A stretch of 64,000 nucleotides of DNA from Paludibacteraceae bacterium (GCA_024399655.1 JAKSNP010000007.1:1-64000), one strand, 5' to 3'. Shown: positions 18,444 to 28,295, counted from the first letter of the stretch. A program made the numbers and translations. Notes: generated by a model not told the origin, from the sequence alone.

Positions 18444-21007
18444 AACGCCTACTCTGTTGCATAATATTATGTTTGCCATGTTTGCTCAATGCTCAAATCG
18501 AGCAAACAACGAAGGCCGAAAGTGATACGCCTACCGAAAATTTCTATTCGTTTATAGATTCAGTCGATTGGTATTATCGCGCCGCCAATTACGCACACGA
18601 CACCCGTTCTGAAGGTGGCGTCAGCGTCACTTCCGCCGATTTCTTCCGCAAATGGTATCATAAAAGCGACCTTATCTACTATCTTGAGGCCTTCAATCCG
18701 CATACGATTACAGAAACCACCAATTATGGACAATGGTGGATACCAGAGCGCCTTAATATAGCCATCGAAGGATTGCCTTCATCGGCATCATCATTCATGA
18801 TTGACGGACTTAGAGCGGATGACAGTTTTCAACCCGGAAGTTCCGTATATGTCCCGAATATGACTGCATATAATTTATGTATCGATGCCAATACAGGAGA
18901 GATGATATTTGAATCAGACAATTCCCCTCATGCCGCACCTGATTACGTACAAGTGTCCTACAATTTCGGACAAGTAGGCAATGGAGAACCTGCTGCAGGA
19001 ACACAAGCGATATTCAATATCACCCACCGCTCACCAATGGAGAGTGCTGATACCTATAAACATATTACGGCACGCCGACATCTGGCAGGAGCGGGAAATC
19101 TGGACGCTGCCTTTTCGGTTCATGATGCGGATGGAAACACGTTCCGTCAACATCTTTATGCAGCCTACGGACAAAGGTTGCTCACTCGTGAAAACCAATG
19201 CGGATTGATTACTGATGAGCCTTTTTATAATGCACCTTATTATAAAGTGCAGGCAGACGGTTATTTCCCCATTGCACCACGCAATGCAATCAAGCCGTTC
19301 CGTCCTCAACTGGGCTACCGGATCAATTTCTCCGGTCGGGACGATGCGGGTAGTGAATACCTGTATAATTTCAACGAAGTATATACTCATCGTAATTATA
19401 GCGGCTCGCTCTTTTTCCGTCAAACAAAACTCAATTACGATTCTGCCTACTTTTTCCTTGGACTCAGTTGGGCCTCCGACATAGTTCACCACACCGACCT
19501 ACAATTCAGCAAGAACATTCTTGATCAGGACGGAGAAAGTTTCTTTCCCTACGTAGCAGACGGAGGTTACCATTCGCTCCGACTTCAAGCAGATTATCAG
19601 TATCGCATTCTACCATGGTTGCAATTCACGCTGAACACCTATAATCAAATGCTCTATTTTTCCCCCGAGCAAAATGATTTTATCAATTCCGTTTATATGC
19701 AATCGCCCGTAGCCGACCAACCAACTCCTCTTTATACCTATCAATGGCACAGTCAGGCTTTTGCTGCAGGCTTGATGGAAAATGAAGTGGGTTTGGATGC
19801 CAACCATCAACTCACTCCATGGCTGGGGATGAAAGCCTCTCTTCATTTTACGCTTGACGGAATCCTTCTCCGCCAACGCTCCGTAGTAACCCCCAATGTT
19901 TCCGCACTATTCGGTTTGGACATTCATCCAATAAAGTGGTTTGATATGCAGATCATACTTGCTCATGACAGATTGACTTACAATTCAGAGCAGGTTCGCT
20001 TTCTTTCGCTTGATTATATGAATGCTACTATCGTAGCGCCTAACGGCAATATCCTTGCCACTTCCGGCGGCGAATCCCACCAACTCGCATCCCACCTATG
20101 GCAACCTTCCTATGTCCGTCTCGACATTCCGATTGAATTCACATTTAAAAGCAAACGTGGACGACACACCATATCACTTCTTCAAAGTTACCGCAAATAT
20201 TACCATACCTGGCATACTTTCTTCGCAGAAGGTATTGACGCCAATGGTGAATTCAAAGAACAGGACGGGCTGCAAGTCTATTATATGAATGGCGGCCCCA
20301 AACAACACATAGTGGATTATGCTCCCGAATGCGGTGACGGATTTATCAAAGGGTCGCCCTATTATTTCTCACAACTCACTCGCTACACTTTTGAAGCCAA
20401 ACGTTTCATGCTTGCCCTGAGTTGGCAATCGATGCAAGCTGCCGGATTCTCGGCATTAGGTAATGGTGTCAACAGCAATTCTATAGGTGTCCTCAGCGAA
20501 ACGACGGCTAACCCCAACACTTCCAATGTAGTGACCAATCAAGGATCCCATTATCCCGGCGTCGGCCGTCATAATCCGGATAAGGGATATGTATGCAGGC
20601 TCTATTTGGCATACAACATATGTAAATTTCTTGAAGCGGGTATTACTGTAAAATGGACGGACGGAAAGCCATTTACCGACTATCGTTATTTCACATCTGA
20701 CGGACAAATTGCCATTCTGCCAAATACATCACGTGGGACTAACCCAACCGACAATGATTTCGGTCGTCGTCACTGCGCCAAATACAACATCGATGTTCAT
20801 TTACGCGGACGCTGGAATGCGGGATCTATCCCCATGTCCCTCACACTTGAATGCTACAACGCCTGGGATTTCTGCACCGATTTGGCAGAAATGTCGTTCA
20901 TACAAGATATCCCGTATGCCAACCGCGCATCAATGATAATGGATATTCCTATCGGACTTTTGGCTACTTTTTGTATCGATTTATCCAATATTGACCGTAC
21001 AAGATAA
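18440..21007 (+). CDS. Large outer-membrane protein, TonB-receptor-like
   Basis: An 855-residue exported protein with signal peptide (residues 1-18, CLLNAQ). Residues about 95-200 look like a degenerate plug domain (LNIAIEGLPSSASSFMIDGLR, later QVSYNFGQVG). The rest reads as a 22-strand-type barrel full of aromatic residues. No clear TonB box and no N-terminal carboxypeptidase-like domain are visible, and the C terminus lacks the usual final aromatic residue, so TonB dependence is uncertain. It is translationally coupled to the preceding protein. The substrate is unknown. Confidence 0.6.
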   Translation: MKRLLCCIILCLPCLLNAQIEQTTKAESDTPTENFYSFIDSVDWYYRAANYAHDTRSEGGVSVTSADFFRKWYHKSDLIYYLEAFNPHTITETTNYGQWWIPERLNIAIEGLPSSASSFMIDGLRADDSFQPGSSVYVPNMTAYNLCIDANTGEMIFESDNSPHAAPDYVQVSYNFGQVGNGEPAAGTQAIFNITHRSPMESADTYKHITARRHLAGAGNLDAAFSVHDADGNTFRQHLYAAYGQRLLTRENQCGLITDEPFYNAPYYKVQADGYFPIAPRNAIKPFRPQLGYRINFSGRDDAGSEYLYNFNEVYTHRNYSGSLFFRQTKLNYDSAYFFLGLSWASDIVHHTDLQFSKNILDQDGESFFPYVADGGYHSLRLQADYQYRILPWLQFTLNTYNQMLYFSPEQNDFINSVYMQSPVADQPTPLYTYQWHSQAFAAGLMENEVGLDANHQLTPWLGMKASLHFTLDGILLRQRSVVTPNVSALFGLDIHPIKWFDMQIILAHDRLTYNSEQVRFLSLDYMNATIVAPNGNILATSGGESHQLASHLWQPSYVRLDIPIEFTFKSKRGRHTISLLQSYRKYYHTWHTFFAEGIDANGEFKEQDGLQVYYMNGGPKQHIVDYAPECGDGFIKGSPYYFSQLTRYTFEAKRFMLALSWQSMQAAGFSALGNGVNSNSIGVLSETTANPNTSNVVTNQGSHYPGVGRHNPDKGYVCRLYLAYNICKFLEAGITVKWTDGKPFTDYRYFTSDGQIAILPNTSRGTNPTDNDFGRRHCAKYNIDVHLRGRWNAGSIPMSLTLECYNAWDFCTDLAEMSFIQDIPYANRASMIMDIPIGLLATFCIDLSNIDRTR

Positions 21008-21150
21008 AGAGAAGAATGGATGGCAAGTTTCTGACGGGCACCTTGAACGCGTCCGCGAGATGATAGACAACGGATGAAGACGAATATAGCAAATCGCTAT
21101 TATTCAAAACCTTAAAGCATCCATATAGATGATATTATATGAAAAGGAAG

Positions 21151-21185
21151 TCGGGAACTTCCGGGAAATTCCCGCCAATTCCCGA
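21151..21185. promoter_or_regulatory. Two-tier CGGGAA/TTCCCG dyad, operator-like
   Basis: CGGGAA occurs at 21152 and 21162, and TTCCCG at 21169 and 21179. Each pair is spaced 10 bases apart, and the whole is symmetric about position 21168. It lies 37 bases before the next gene and has no T run, so it looks more like a protein-binding site than a terminator. The rest of 21008-21221 shows no gene that I can support. Confidence 0.55.
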
Positions 21186-21221
21186 TAAATTGAGAGCAAA
21201 ACCAATCGATTATTCTTTCCC

Positions 21222-23084
21222 ATGTATAATGGCATGACAGCCAACAATCATGATATACACGTTATGCAGCAACGCTTTTCAATATTTCTTCGCTATTATC
21301 TTTTTTGGGTGATATTTTTTATGATTCAACACCCGGTTTTTATGCTTTGGCAGCATAATTTGATGGGAGATGTCACCTTTGTCGATTTTTTCCGTGTTAT
21401 CTACCATGCATTCCCCTTGGATTTGAGTGTAGCTTCTTATGTAACATTGGTGTACGGGTTGTTGTTATGCGTGAGTGTCTGGATTCGCCCTAATACTACA
21501 AAATGGGTAAGTCATGTATACACAGCCATAATGCTTACCATTGGTTTATGGGTCATGCTCGGCGACAACGGATGTTTTCCCTCATGGGGATTCCGGATGG
21601 ACCGCACCATATTCATCTACCTGACATCTCCACGCGAAGTATTGGCATGCGCTCCATGGTGGCAATGGTTGTCAGGAGGAATAGCCTATATAGTACTTAT
21701 GTCAGGTTGGATGTGGCTTTATGGCAAATGGGTAGGAATCAGCAATCTGCAATCCACAAAACAATCTTTGCAGCGACACATAGGAATAACGGCAGCCCTT
21801 TTGTTTATTTCGGCCCTTTTGTTTCTCCCTATCAGAGGATCTGTCACGGTTTCTACGATGAATACGGGCCGCGTATATTTCTCAGATAAACAAATGCTGA
21901 ATTTAGCCGCTGTGAATCCGGTATTCAATATTGTGGAATCCCTAAGCGAACAGTCTTTTGATTTCAATCGTTATACATTCATGAGCGAAGAAGAAGCAGA
22001 TACCGCTTTAAATGCTCTGAAGGCCGAATCACTACCTCTTGCTCACGATAGTTGGCTGCGAACCAAGCGCCCGAATATCGTTCTTATTATTTGGGAAAGT
22101 ATGTCAGCCAATGCATGGGAAGCCATGCCCCGTATGCAGGAAGTCTCCTCAAAATCTATAATAATGGATCAGGCTTATGCGTCATCCTTTCGCACGGACC
22201 GTGGAGTTGTCGCCGTATTGAGCGGTTTTCCCGGACAGCCGACATCTTCTTTGATGACAGCCCCCACTCTTACAAAAGGTTTGCCTTACATAAGTCGCGA
22301 CCTGCAAAAACAAGGATACAATCTTCAGTTTTATTATGGCGGTGATGAGGATTTCACCAATATGCGCTCATATCTCACCAACGCCGGCTTCAATCATCGT
22401 ATTTCAGATCATAGTTTCCCCATTTCCGACCGTCTGTCCAAGTGGGGAGTTCCTGATCATATTCTGACGGATACGGCCACTACCACGATTCTAAAACGAT
22501 GGGAAACGATAAAAGGTCCCACACTTGACGTAGTGCTTACTCTTTCCAGCCACGAGCCGTTTGAAGTACCGGCTACGCGCCATTTTGAACATCCATATCT
22601 GAATTCCATAGCATATACCGACAGTTGTGTAGGAGTTATGATTGATCGTCTCAGCCAATCACCGGAATGGGATAGCACGGTAGTTGTCATTTTAGGAGAC
22701 CACGGGTATCCATATCCCAACGGAGTACAGAATCAGGAACCTGCCCGTTACCATCTTCCGCTCATTTTTACGGGTGGTGCGCTCACACGATATCAAACAA
22801 TTCATCAAGTTTGCAGCCAGATTGATTGGATTCCCACTCTACTGGCTGAAATGCAAATGCCTAGTGATGCTTATCCGTTCGCAAAAGATGCTATCGGTAC
22901 TTCCGCCGGATGGGCTGTATATGCATTTAATGACGGATTTGGTTTAATCACCTCTACCGGACTGACCGTTTTTGATCGGAAAATGGACGGAACCCTTCAT
23001 GAGGATTCAATCAAAACGAGACTCCCCCAACTCAAAGCTTATATGCAAAATGTTTATGAGGCGATTCGCCACTTAAACGAATAA
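21222..23084 (+). CDS. LTA synthase-like sulfatase-superfamily membrane protein
   Basis: A 620-residue inner-membrane protein with about five N-terminal membrane segments (residues 20-190) and a C-terminal periplasmic alkaline-phosphatase-fold domain. The metal-binding start NIVLIIWESMSANAWEAMP and the SSFRTDRGVVAVLSGFPG segment, followed by VVILGDHGYPYP, match the LTA synthase/phosphoglycerol transferase family. In Gram-negative bacteria such enzymes move phosphoglycerol or phosphoethanolamine onto glycans or lipids; the target here is unknown. An ATG 12 bases downstream is an alternative start. It is a single gene. Confidence 0.87.
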   Translation: MYNGMTANNHDIHVMQQRFSIFLRYYLFWVIFFMIQHPVFMLWQHNLMGDVTFVDFFRVIYHAFPLDLSVASYVTLVYGLLLCVSVWIRPNTTKWVSHVYTAIMLTIGLWVMLGDNGCFPSWGFRMDRTIFIYLTSPREVLACAPWWQWLSGGIAYIVLMSGWMWLYGKWVGISNLQSTKQSLQRHIGITAALLFISALLFLPIRGSVTVSTMNTGRVYFSDKQMLNLAAVNPVFNIVESLSEQSFDFNRYTFMSEEEADTALNALKAESLPLAHDSWLRTKRPNIVLIIWESMSANAWEAMPRMQEVSSKSIIMDQAYASSFRTDRGVVAVLSGFPGQPTSSLMTAPTLTKGLPYISRDLQKQGYNLQFYYGGDEDFTNMRSYLTNAGFNHRISDHSFPISDRLSKWGVPDHILTDTATTTILKRWETIKGPTLDVVLTLSSHEPFEVPATRHFEHPYLNSIAYTDSCVGVMIDRLSQSPEWDSTVVVILGDHGYPYPNGVQNQEPARYHLPLIFTGGALTRYQTIHQVCSQIDWIPTLLAEMQMPSDAYPFAKDAIGTSAGWAVYAFNDGFGLITSTGLTVFDRKMDGTLHEDSIKTRLPQLKAYMQNVYEAIRHLNE

Positions 23085-23155
23085 CCTCAAATTCAATTGT
23101 GGGATTATAAACATTTTGGCAGTAAAAACAGATTACAGCCAGATTGAACACGTCT

Positions 23156-23218
23156 TTAACCAGTCGGTTATGTTACGTTTATGTTACGTTTAGGTCTCGA
23201 TAAAGACAGGGCTGAAAA
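23156..23218. repeat. Dispersed intergenic repeat, copy A
   Basis: Contains ATG-TTACGTTT-ATG-TTACGTTT-AGGTCTCGATAAAG and closely matches 49933-50007. The TTACGTTTATG unit of 11 bp is repeated within it. It lies between two convergent genes. Confidence 0.7.
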
Positions 23219-23248
23219 ATGCAATAAATGCAATAACAGGAAAGGGTC

Positions 23249-23317
23249 GGTATAGTATGACTAATAGGTATAGTATGACTACAGGTATATAGTATGACTA
23301 TATAAGTATGACTATAT
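23249..23317. repeat. AGTATGACT short tandem repeats
   Basis: AGTATGACT occurs four times, at 23254, 23272, 23291 and 23305, within TATA-rich spacers of 14-19 bp period. It follows repeat copy A; no gene is present between 23085 and 23328. Confidence 0.7.
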
Positions 23318-23328
23318 GAAGTAATTTC

Positions 23329-24027
23329 CTATAGAGGCTTTTGATAATGCCAACCGTCAAATTGAGAAGCGTCATCATCTTTCTCCTTGCGTCGTCCCAA
23401 CTTCGGGAAATGCCAATGATCTGAATGCCTCCACCACAAAATCACCAACCATCCGAACAGCATTCCCCCGAGATGGGCGAAATGGGCCACATTACCAGCG
23501 CCGGAAATTCCGGCGAGCAACTCGATTACCGCATAGATTAATACCAACGTACGAGCTCGGATAGGAATTGGGATGAAGAATATAAACATCGGGACATCCG
23601 GGAACAACCATGCGAAAGCGAACAGCACCCCGAAGACGGCACCGCTCGCACCAATAGTAACGGCAGGCATGCCAGGTGAAAAGAGTGCCCAAACCAACAT
23701 CTGTATGGCCGCTGCGCCAATACCGCAGATGAAATAATAAATAGTGAACCTACGCGCGCCCCAACTCTGTTCCAAAGCAGGTGCGAACATCAGCACAGCG
23801 AACATATTGCAGAAAATATGCGAGAAATTGGCATGCATGAACATATAGGTAACGGGTTGCCAAAAATGGAAACCGAAAGGCGTACAATAATTCAATCCGA
23901 ACAGTACGGAATAATCGATATACTGAGCGAATCTTATGCCGAATTTCTGAAACACGGCATCGAAAAGGAACACCACAAAATTGATGAGCAATAAATTCTT
24001 GGTTACAGGAGGTAAATTACGGAACAT
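23329..24027 (-). CDS. Rhomboid family intramembrane serine protease
   Basis: A 232-residue inner-membrane protease with about six membrane segments. The catalytic Ser is in GASGAVFGVLFAF and the catalytic His is in the last membrane segment (NVAHFAHLGGMLFGW). The HANFSHIFCNM motif in the second segment is typical of the family. I start at MFRNLPPVTKNLL (24027), because the preceding residues contain a promoter-like box. The gene stands alone on the minus strand. Confidence 0.92.
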   Translation of the reverse strand: MFRNLPPVTKNLLLINFVVFLFDAVFQKFGIRFAQYIDYSVLFGLNYCTPFGFHFWQPVTYMFMHANFSHIFCNMFAVLMFAPALEQSWGARRFTIYYFICGIGAAAIQMLVWALFSPGMPAVTIGASGAVFGVLFAFAWLFPDVPMFIFFIPIPIRARTLVLIYAVIELLAGISGAGNVAHFAHLGGMLFGWLVILWWRHSDHWHFPKLGRRKEKDDDASQFDGWHYQKPL

Positions 24028-24062
24028 ACTTGTTAGATTAAGCCAAAAATGAATATACGTTG

Positions 24063-24070
24063 CAAAGATA
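24063..24070 (-). promoter_or_regulatory. Probable -7 box of the rhomboid gene
   Basis: TATCTTTG on the minus strand, 35 bases before the ATG. The best -33 TTG is 22 bases away (24093-24095), so the match is weaker than others here. Confidence 0.55.
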
Positions 24071-24163
24071 CTGCTTTTATTTGATATAAGCACAACAAAA
24101 ACTATGCAAAAACGACAATTTTGAATAAAAAATACAAAAAAACATTTTTTTTTGACAATTTTA

Positions 24164-24194
24164 TTGGTAGTTACATTTTTTTTTCGTACCTTTG
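24164..24194 (+). promoter_or_regulatory. Sigma-ABfr promoter of the HU gene
   Basis: TTG (24164-24166), 20 bases, TACCTTTG (24187-24194); about 64-base leader to the ATG. Confidence 0.85.
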
Positions 24195-24261
24195 CACCCG
24201 TAATTGTGGTATTACTCTACTGCAATATCAACAAACTAATTATAATTTTAATTTTTAGCGT

Positions 24262-24525
24262 ATGAATAAAGCTGAACTCGTTGCTGCAATGGCAGCTAAA
24301 GCTGAGATGCCCAAAGCACAAGCTCAACGCGCTCTTGACGCTGCAATGCAGGCTGTCATCGAAGCTGTAAAGAAAGGTGAAAATGTACAACTCATCGGTT
24401 TTGGAACCCTGTCAGTTGTAGAGAAACCCGCTCGTAAGGGAATCAATCCCCGCACTCGCAAAAAAATCAACATCCCTGCTCACAAGGCTGTTAAATTCAA
24501 AGCCGGTGCCAAATTGGCTCTGTAA
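24262..24525 (+). CDS. HU-family DNA-binding protein
   Basis: An 87-residue nucleoid protein that binds and bends DNA as a dimer. MNKAELVAAMAAKAEMPKAQAQRALDA is the dimerisation part; the arm signature is GFGTLSVVEKPARKGINPRT, followed by KINIPAHKAVKFKAG. Length is slightly below the usual 90. It has its own promoter and terminator and is probably highly expressed. Confidence 0.96.
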   Translation: MNKAELVAAMAAKAEMPKAQAQRALDAAMQAVIEAVKKGENVQLIGFGTLSVVEKPARKGINPRTRKKINIPAHKAVKFKAGAKLAL

Positions 24526-24541
24526 GAAGCAATCTTTAGAT

Positions 24542-24578
24542 AAAAGCGAGTTGCTCGGATTTGGGCAACTCGCTTTTT
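24542..24578 (+). terminator. Terminator of the HU gene
   Basis: AAAAGCGAGTTGC pairs with GCAACTCGCTTTT (13-bp stem) and ends in TTTTT. Confidence 0.92.
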
Positions 24579-24665
24579 CATGAAACCTGAACATACTATC
24601 ATATTCCCTTTATCTTAACTATATATTCATTGGAAAATCGTTATAAAAATAAATATAAAAACAAT

Positions 24666-25238
24666 ATGTTAAACATCATTTTAGGTGGAGCTCCAGGGAG
24701 CGGAAAAGGTACTATTTCAGAGTTAATAAGCAAAGAATATGGTTTGGAACATCTTTCTACCGGTGACGTGCTTCGTGCTGAGATCAAATCCGGAAGCGCT
24801 CTTGGTCAAGAAATCGGAGACTTAATTTCCAAAGGCAACCTAGTTCCTGACGCAAAAATGATAGACCTTCTTGAGCATTTTCTTGATGGTCTGGCCCCCG
24901 ATTGCAAAGGTGTAATTTTTGATGGTTTTCCTCGTACGCTTCAACAGGCGAAGGCACTTACAGAAATGCTCGCTCGCCGCAATATGGATGCCGTAATGAT
25001 GGATCTTTTTGCAGAAGAGCAAGTGATTATTGACCGCCTCATCAATCGTGGCAAAAAGAGCGGCCGTGCCGACGACAACCTGGAAACGATCAAAAAGCGT
25101 CTCAGCGTATATCATGCCGAAACACAACCCGTCAGCGCTTATTATGTAGGCGAGCACAAGTATTTCTATATCAACAGCAACATCAATCCCGATTATACTT
25201 TTGCCCAAATACAAACGATAGTCAAACTGCTCAACTAA
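24666..25238 (+). CDS. adk: Adenylate kinase
   Basis: A 190-residue kinase converting AMP and ATP to two ADP. The P-loop is [10 protein letters not shown], the AMP-binding segment is [11 protein letters not shown] and [10 protein letters not shown] is the conserved core. The LID region ([12 protein letters not shown]) is short and lacks zinc cysteines, as usual in Bacteroidota. The ATG at 24666 was chosen over one at 24630 because the P-loop begins six residues later in all adenylate kinases. Confidence 0.97.
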   Translation: MLNIILGGAPGSGKGTISELISKEYGLEHLSTGDVLRAEIKSGSALGQEIGDLISKGNLVPDAKMIDLLEHFLDGLAPDCKGVIFDGFPRTLQQAKALTEMLARRNMDAVMMDLFAEEQVIIDRLINRGKKSGRADDNLETIKKRLSVYHAETQPVSAYYVGEHKYFYINSNINPDYTFAQIQTIVKLLN

Positions 25239-25293
25239 TCCAACAATCAGCAGTCTTTTCGTCGTTTTTCAACCAACTCATCCTCTCTGCTAT

Positions 25294-26451
25294 ATGTCTG
25301 CAAATTTTATCGACTATGTAAAGATTTACTGTCGCTCCGGAAAAGGAGGCGCCGGTTGTATGCATCTGCATCGAGCCAAATATGTCCCCAAAGGCGGCCC
25401 GGACGGAGGTGACGGAGGCCGAGGCGGACATGTCATACTGGAAGGGAATCGCAACTTATGGACACTTCTTCACCTCAAATACCAGAAGCACATAATGGCT
25501 ACAGACGGAGGGCGGGGAGGCGAAAGCCGCTCATTTGGAAAGGACGGTGAAGATAAGATTATTCAAGTCCCCTGCGGAACAGTCGTATATGATGGTGACA
25601 CCGGTGAATGGCTCTGCGAAGTAAAAGAACACGGAGAGCGGATTGTGTTGCTCAAAGGAGGAAAAGGAGGATTAGGCAATTGGCATTTCCGCACAGCCAC
25701 CAACCAAACCCCCAGATATGCCCAACCCGGAGAACCGTGCCAAGAACGCAACGTTATCCTTCAACTCAAGGTGCTTGCAGATGTAGGTCTGGTTGGATTC
25801 CCTAACGCCGGAAAATCGACACTTCTCAGTGTAGTATCGGCAGCCAAACCCGAAATCGCCGACTATCCGTTCACAACCCTCACTCCCAATCTGGGCATCG
25901 TTTCCTATCGCGATGACCGTTCATTCTGTATGGCAGATATTCCCGGAATCATCGAAGGCGCCAGCCTTGGAAAAGGTTTGGGACTTCGTTTTCTTCGTCA
26001 TATCGAACGCAACGCCGTTCTTTTGTTCATGGTGCCTGCTATAACGGAAGATGTAAAGCATGAATACGAAATTCTGCTAAACGAATTGGAGCAATACAAT
26101 CCAGAGCTCTTGAGCAAAGCCCGAATTTTAGCTATTACCAAATGTGATGTAGAAACGGATGAGCAACCTGTCAACGCAGAGAAACTCGAAGCGGAATTAG
26201 GAATTCCTGTGCTCAAGATTTCTTCCGTCAGCGGATTGGGGATATCCGAACTCAAAGATGCTATTTGGAACGAGTTGCAGAAAGAACAGAATCAAATAAT
26301 AGATATCTCGCATGCTCCCATCGAAGTAACACAAATCGAACGGGAAGAAGACGAAACTGATAAGGAAGAAGAACCGCAAACCATATACCTCAACGAAGTG
26401 GACGAAGAGTGGGACCTCAGCAAATACAAAGGAATCGGCTGGGACCAATAA
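25294..26451 (+). CDS. obg: Obg GTPase (ribosome assembly)
   Basis: A 385-residue GTPase that binds the 50S subunit. The N-terminal Obg fold is glycine-rich ([26 protein letters not shown]), and the G domain has G1 [10 protein letters not shown]3 [10 protein letters not shown] and G4 TKCD. The C-terminal tail is acidic (about residues 340-375) in place of the OCT domain of some homologues. It follows adk by 55 bases. Confidence 0.97.
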   Translation: MSANFIDYVKIYCRSGKGGAGCMHLHRAKYVPKGGPDGGDGGRGGHVILEGNRNLWTLLHLKYQKHIMATDGGRGGESRSFGKDGEDKIIQVPCGTVVYDGDTGEWLCEVKEHGERIVLLKGGKGGLGNWHFRTATNQTPRYAQPGEPCQERNVILQLKVLADVGLVGFPNAGKSTLLSVVSAAKPEIADYPFTTLTPNLGIVSYRDDRSFCMADIPGIIEGASLGKGLGLRFLRHIERNAVLLFMVPAITEDVKHEYEILLNELEQYNPELLSKARILAITKCDVETDEQPVNAEKLEAELGIPVLKISSVSGLGISELKDAIWNELQKEQNQIIDISHAPIEVTQIEREEDETDKEEEPQTIYLNEVDEEWDLSKYKGIGWDQ

Positions 26452-26467
26452 ACTACATGATCTTATA

Positions 26468-28246
26468 ATGCAGCGTTTTCAGAATTTCTACGATAAGTGT
26501 ATTGAATGGCGTGAGAGACATATATCAGAACGCAATCTGGTATTGTTTCTCAGTTTGATGGTCGGCTGCCTTTCCGCTTGCGCTGCCATAATACTTAAGC
26601 AGTTGATTCGTCTCATTCAATGGCTGGCAGAAACACAACTGATAGCGCATCACCATTTCTGGTACTTTATATGTCCAATGGTTGGTATTGCGCTCGCAGC
26701 ACTCTTTGTACACCATATCGTACGCGATGATATTTCCCATGGCATTACACGAATATTATATGCCATTTCTCAACGCAAATCCATTATCAAATTGCACAAC
26801 ACCTGGTCCAGTATCGTAGGATCAGCATTAACGATCGGTTTTGGTGGTTCAGTAGGAGCGGAAGCCCCTATTGTACTGACAGGCGCTGCAATAGGTTCAA
26901 ATTTAGCAAAGGCTTTCCGATTGGATCAGAAAACACTTATGCTGATGATAGGGTGCGGTGCAGCCGGAGCCATCGGAGGTATATTCAAAGCGCCGATTGC
27001 AGGCTTGGTTTTCACATTGGAAGTGTTGCTCATTGATCTTACGATGAATTCTGTAGGCCCCCTACTGATATCTTCAGTAACGGCCACCGCCATATCTTAT
27101 ATCGCAATGGGAGACACTCCTCTCTTCCAACTTACATCATATGAACCGTTTGCTCTTTCACGAATTCCGTTCTATCTATTATTAGGAGTGGTATGCGGAT
27201 TGGTATCCCTTTATTTCACCCGTGGCATGAGTTTCTTAGAACGCTGGTTCAAACGTAATGTACGTTCCATAGGACTCAAAATTATTGTCGGCGGTACAGT
27301 ATTGGGCATACTGATATATTTATTCCCTCCCTTATACGGTGAAGGATACGATGTAATCATACAATTGCTCAACGGTGATTCCATTTCGGCCATTCAAGAT
27401 AGTCCGCTCGCATCATTAGGCAATACAAGTTGGGGACTCCTGCTATATTTTGTTCTGATTTTTCTGATCAAGATTGTGGCATCCGTAGCCACTAATGGTG
27501 GTGGAGGTGTTGGTGGTATATTTGCACCTTCATTGTTTATTGGAGCAATCGTAGGTTTTGTATGCGCACGGGCACTTAATCTTTCCGGCTGCTCACTACC
27601 CGAAACTAATTTTGCTTTAGTTGGAATGGCCGGATTGATGTCAGGAGTAATGCATGCCCCTTTGACGGGGATTTTCTTAATTGCCGAGCTGACAGGCGGC
27701 TATCATCTCTTTATGCCTCTAATGATTGTCAGCGTAGTGTCATTTTTGGTTATCAAATTGTTTGAGCAGCATAGTCTTTACGCCATCCGTTTGGCAGAAA
27801 AGGGAGAACTGCTCACCCACAATAAAGACCGCAGCATACTGACTTTGATGCACATTGACGAAGTATTAGAAAAAGACCTCCGCACTTTGTATCCGGAAAT
27901 GACATTAGGTGAGTTAATCAAAGTGATAGCTGAAACCAAGCGCAATATTTTCCCTGTCATCGACCATAAAGGACGCTTAATGGGCGTGTTGTTACTAGAT
28001 GAAGTGCGCAACATCATGTTCCAACCTCGTCTATATGACCGTTTTACCGTAAAAGATCTAATGACATCCCCTGCTGCCATATTACGCAACGATATGCAAA
28101 TGGATAAAGTAATGGAGACTTTTGAAGATACAGGCGCATGGAATTTGCCCGTAGTTGACCAACAAAAAAGATATCTTGGAATTGTTTCCAAATCCAAGAT
28201 ATTCTCCTCTTATCGTGATGTATTAGTTACTTTCTCTGAAGAATAG
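26468..28246 (+). CDS. ClC-family chloride channel or antiporter with CBS pair
   Basis: A 592-residue inner-membrane protein. The selectivity motifs are GGSVGAEAP (with the gating Glu of the GxExP type retained) and GGVGGIFAPSLFIGA; about ten helical segments follow. Retention of the gating Glu favours a chloride/proton antiporter over a channel. The cytoplasmic C terminus carries two CBS domains (about residues 450-590), often nucleotide-sensing. It is 16 bases after obg. Confidence 0.94.
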   Translation: MQRFQNFYDKCIEWRERHISERNLVLFLSLMVGCLSACAAIILKQLIRLIQWLAETQLIAHHHFWYFICPMVGIALAALFVHHIVRDDISHGITRILYAISQRKSIIKLHNTWSSIVGSALTIGFGGSVGAEAPIVLTGAAIGSNLAKAFRLDQKTLMLMIGCGAAGAIGGIFKAPIAGLVFTLEVLLIDLTMNSVGPLLISSVTATAISYIAMGDTPLFQLTSYEPFALSRIPFYLLLGVVCGLVSLYFTRGMSFLERWFKRNVRSIGLKIIVGGTVLGILIYLFPPLYGEGYDVIIQLLNGDSISAIQDSPLASLGNTSWGLLLYFVLIFLIKIVASVATNGGGGVGGIFAPSLFIGAIVGFVCARALNLSGCSLPETNFALVGMAGLMSGVMHAPLTGIFLIAELTGGYHLFMPLMIVSVVSFLVIKLFEQHSLYAIRLAEKGELLTHNKDRSILTLMHIDEVLEKDLRTLYPEMTLGELIKVIAETKRNIFPVIDHKGRLMGVLLLDEVRNIMFQPRLYDRFTVKDLMTSPAAILRNDMQMDKVMETFEDTGAWNLPVVDQQKRYLGIVSKSKIFSSYRDVLVTFSEE

Positions 28247-28295
28247 ATAATAATTGAGCAACAGCCATATATAAGTATATCGACAAAGCCCTGCT

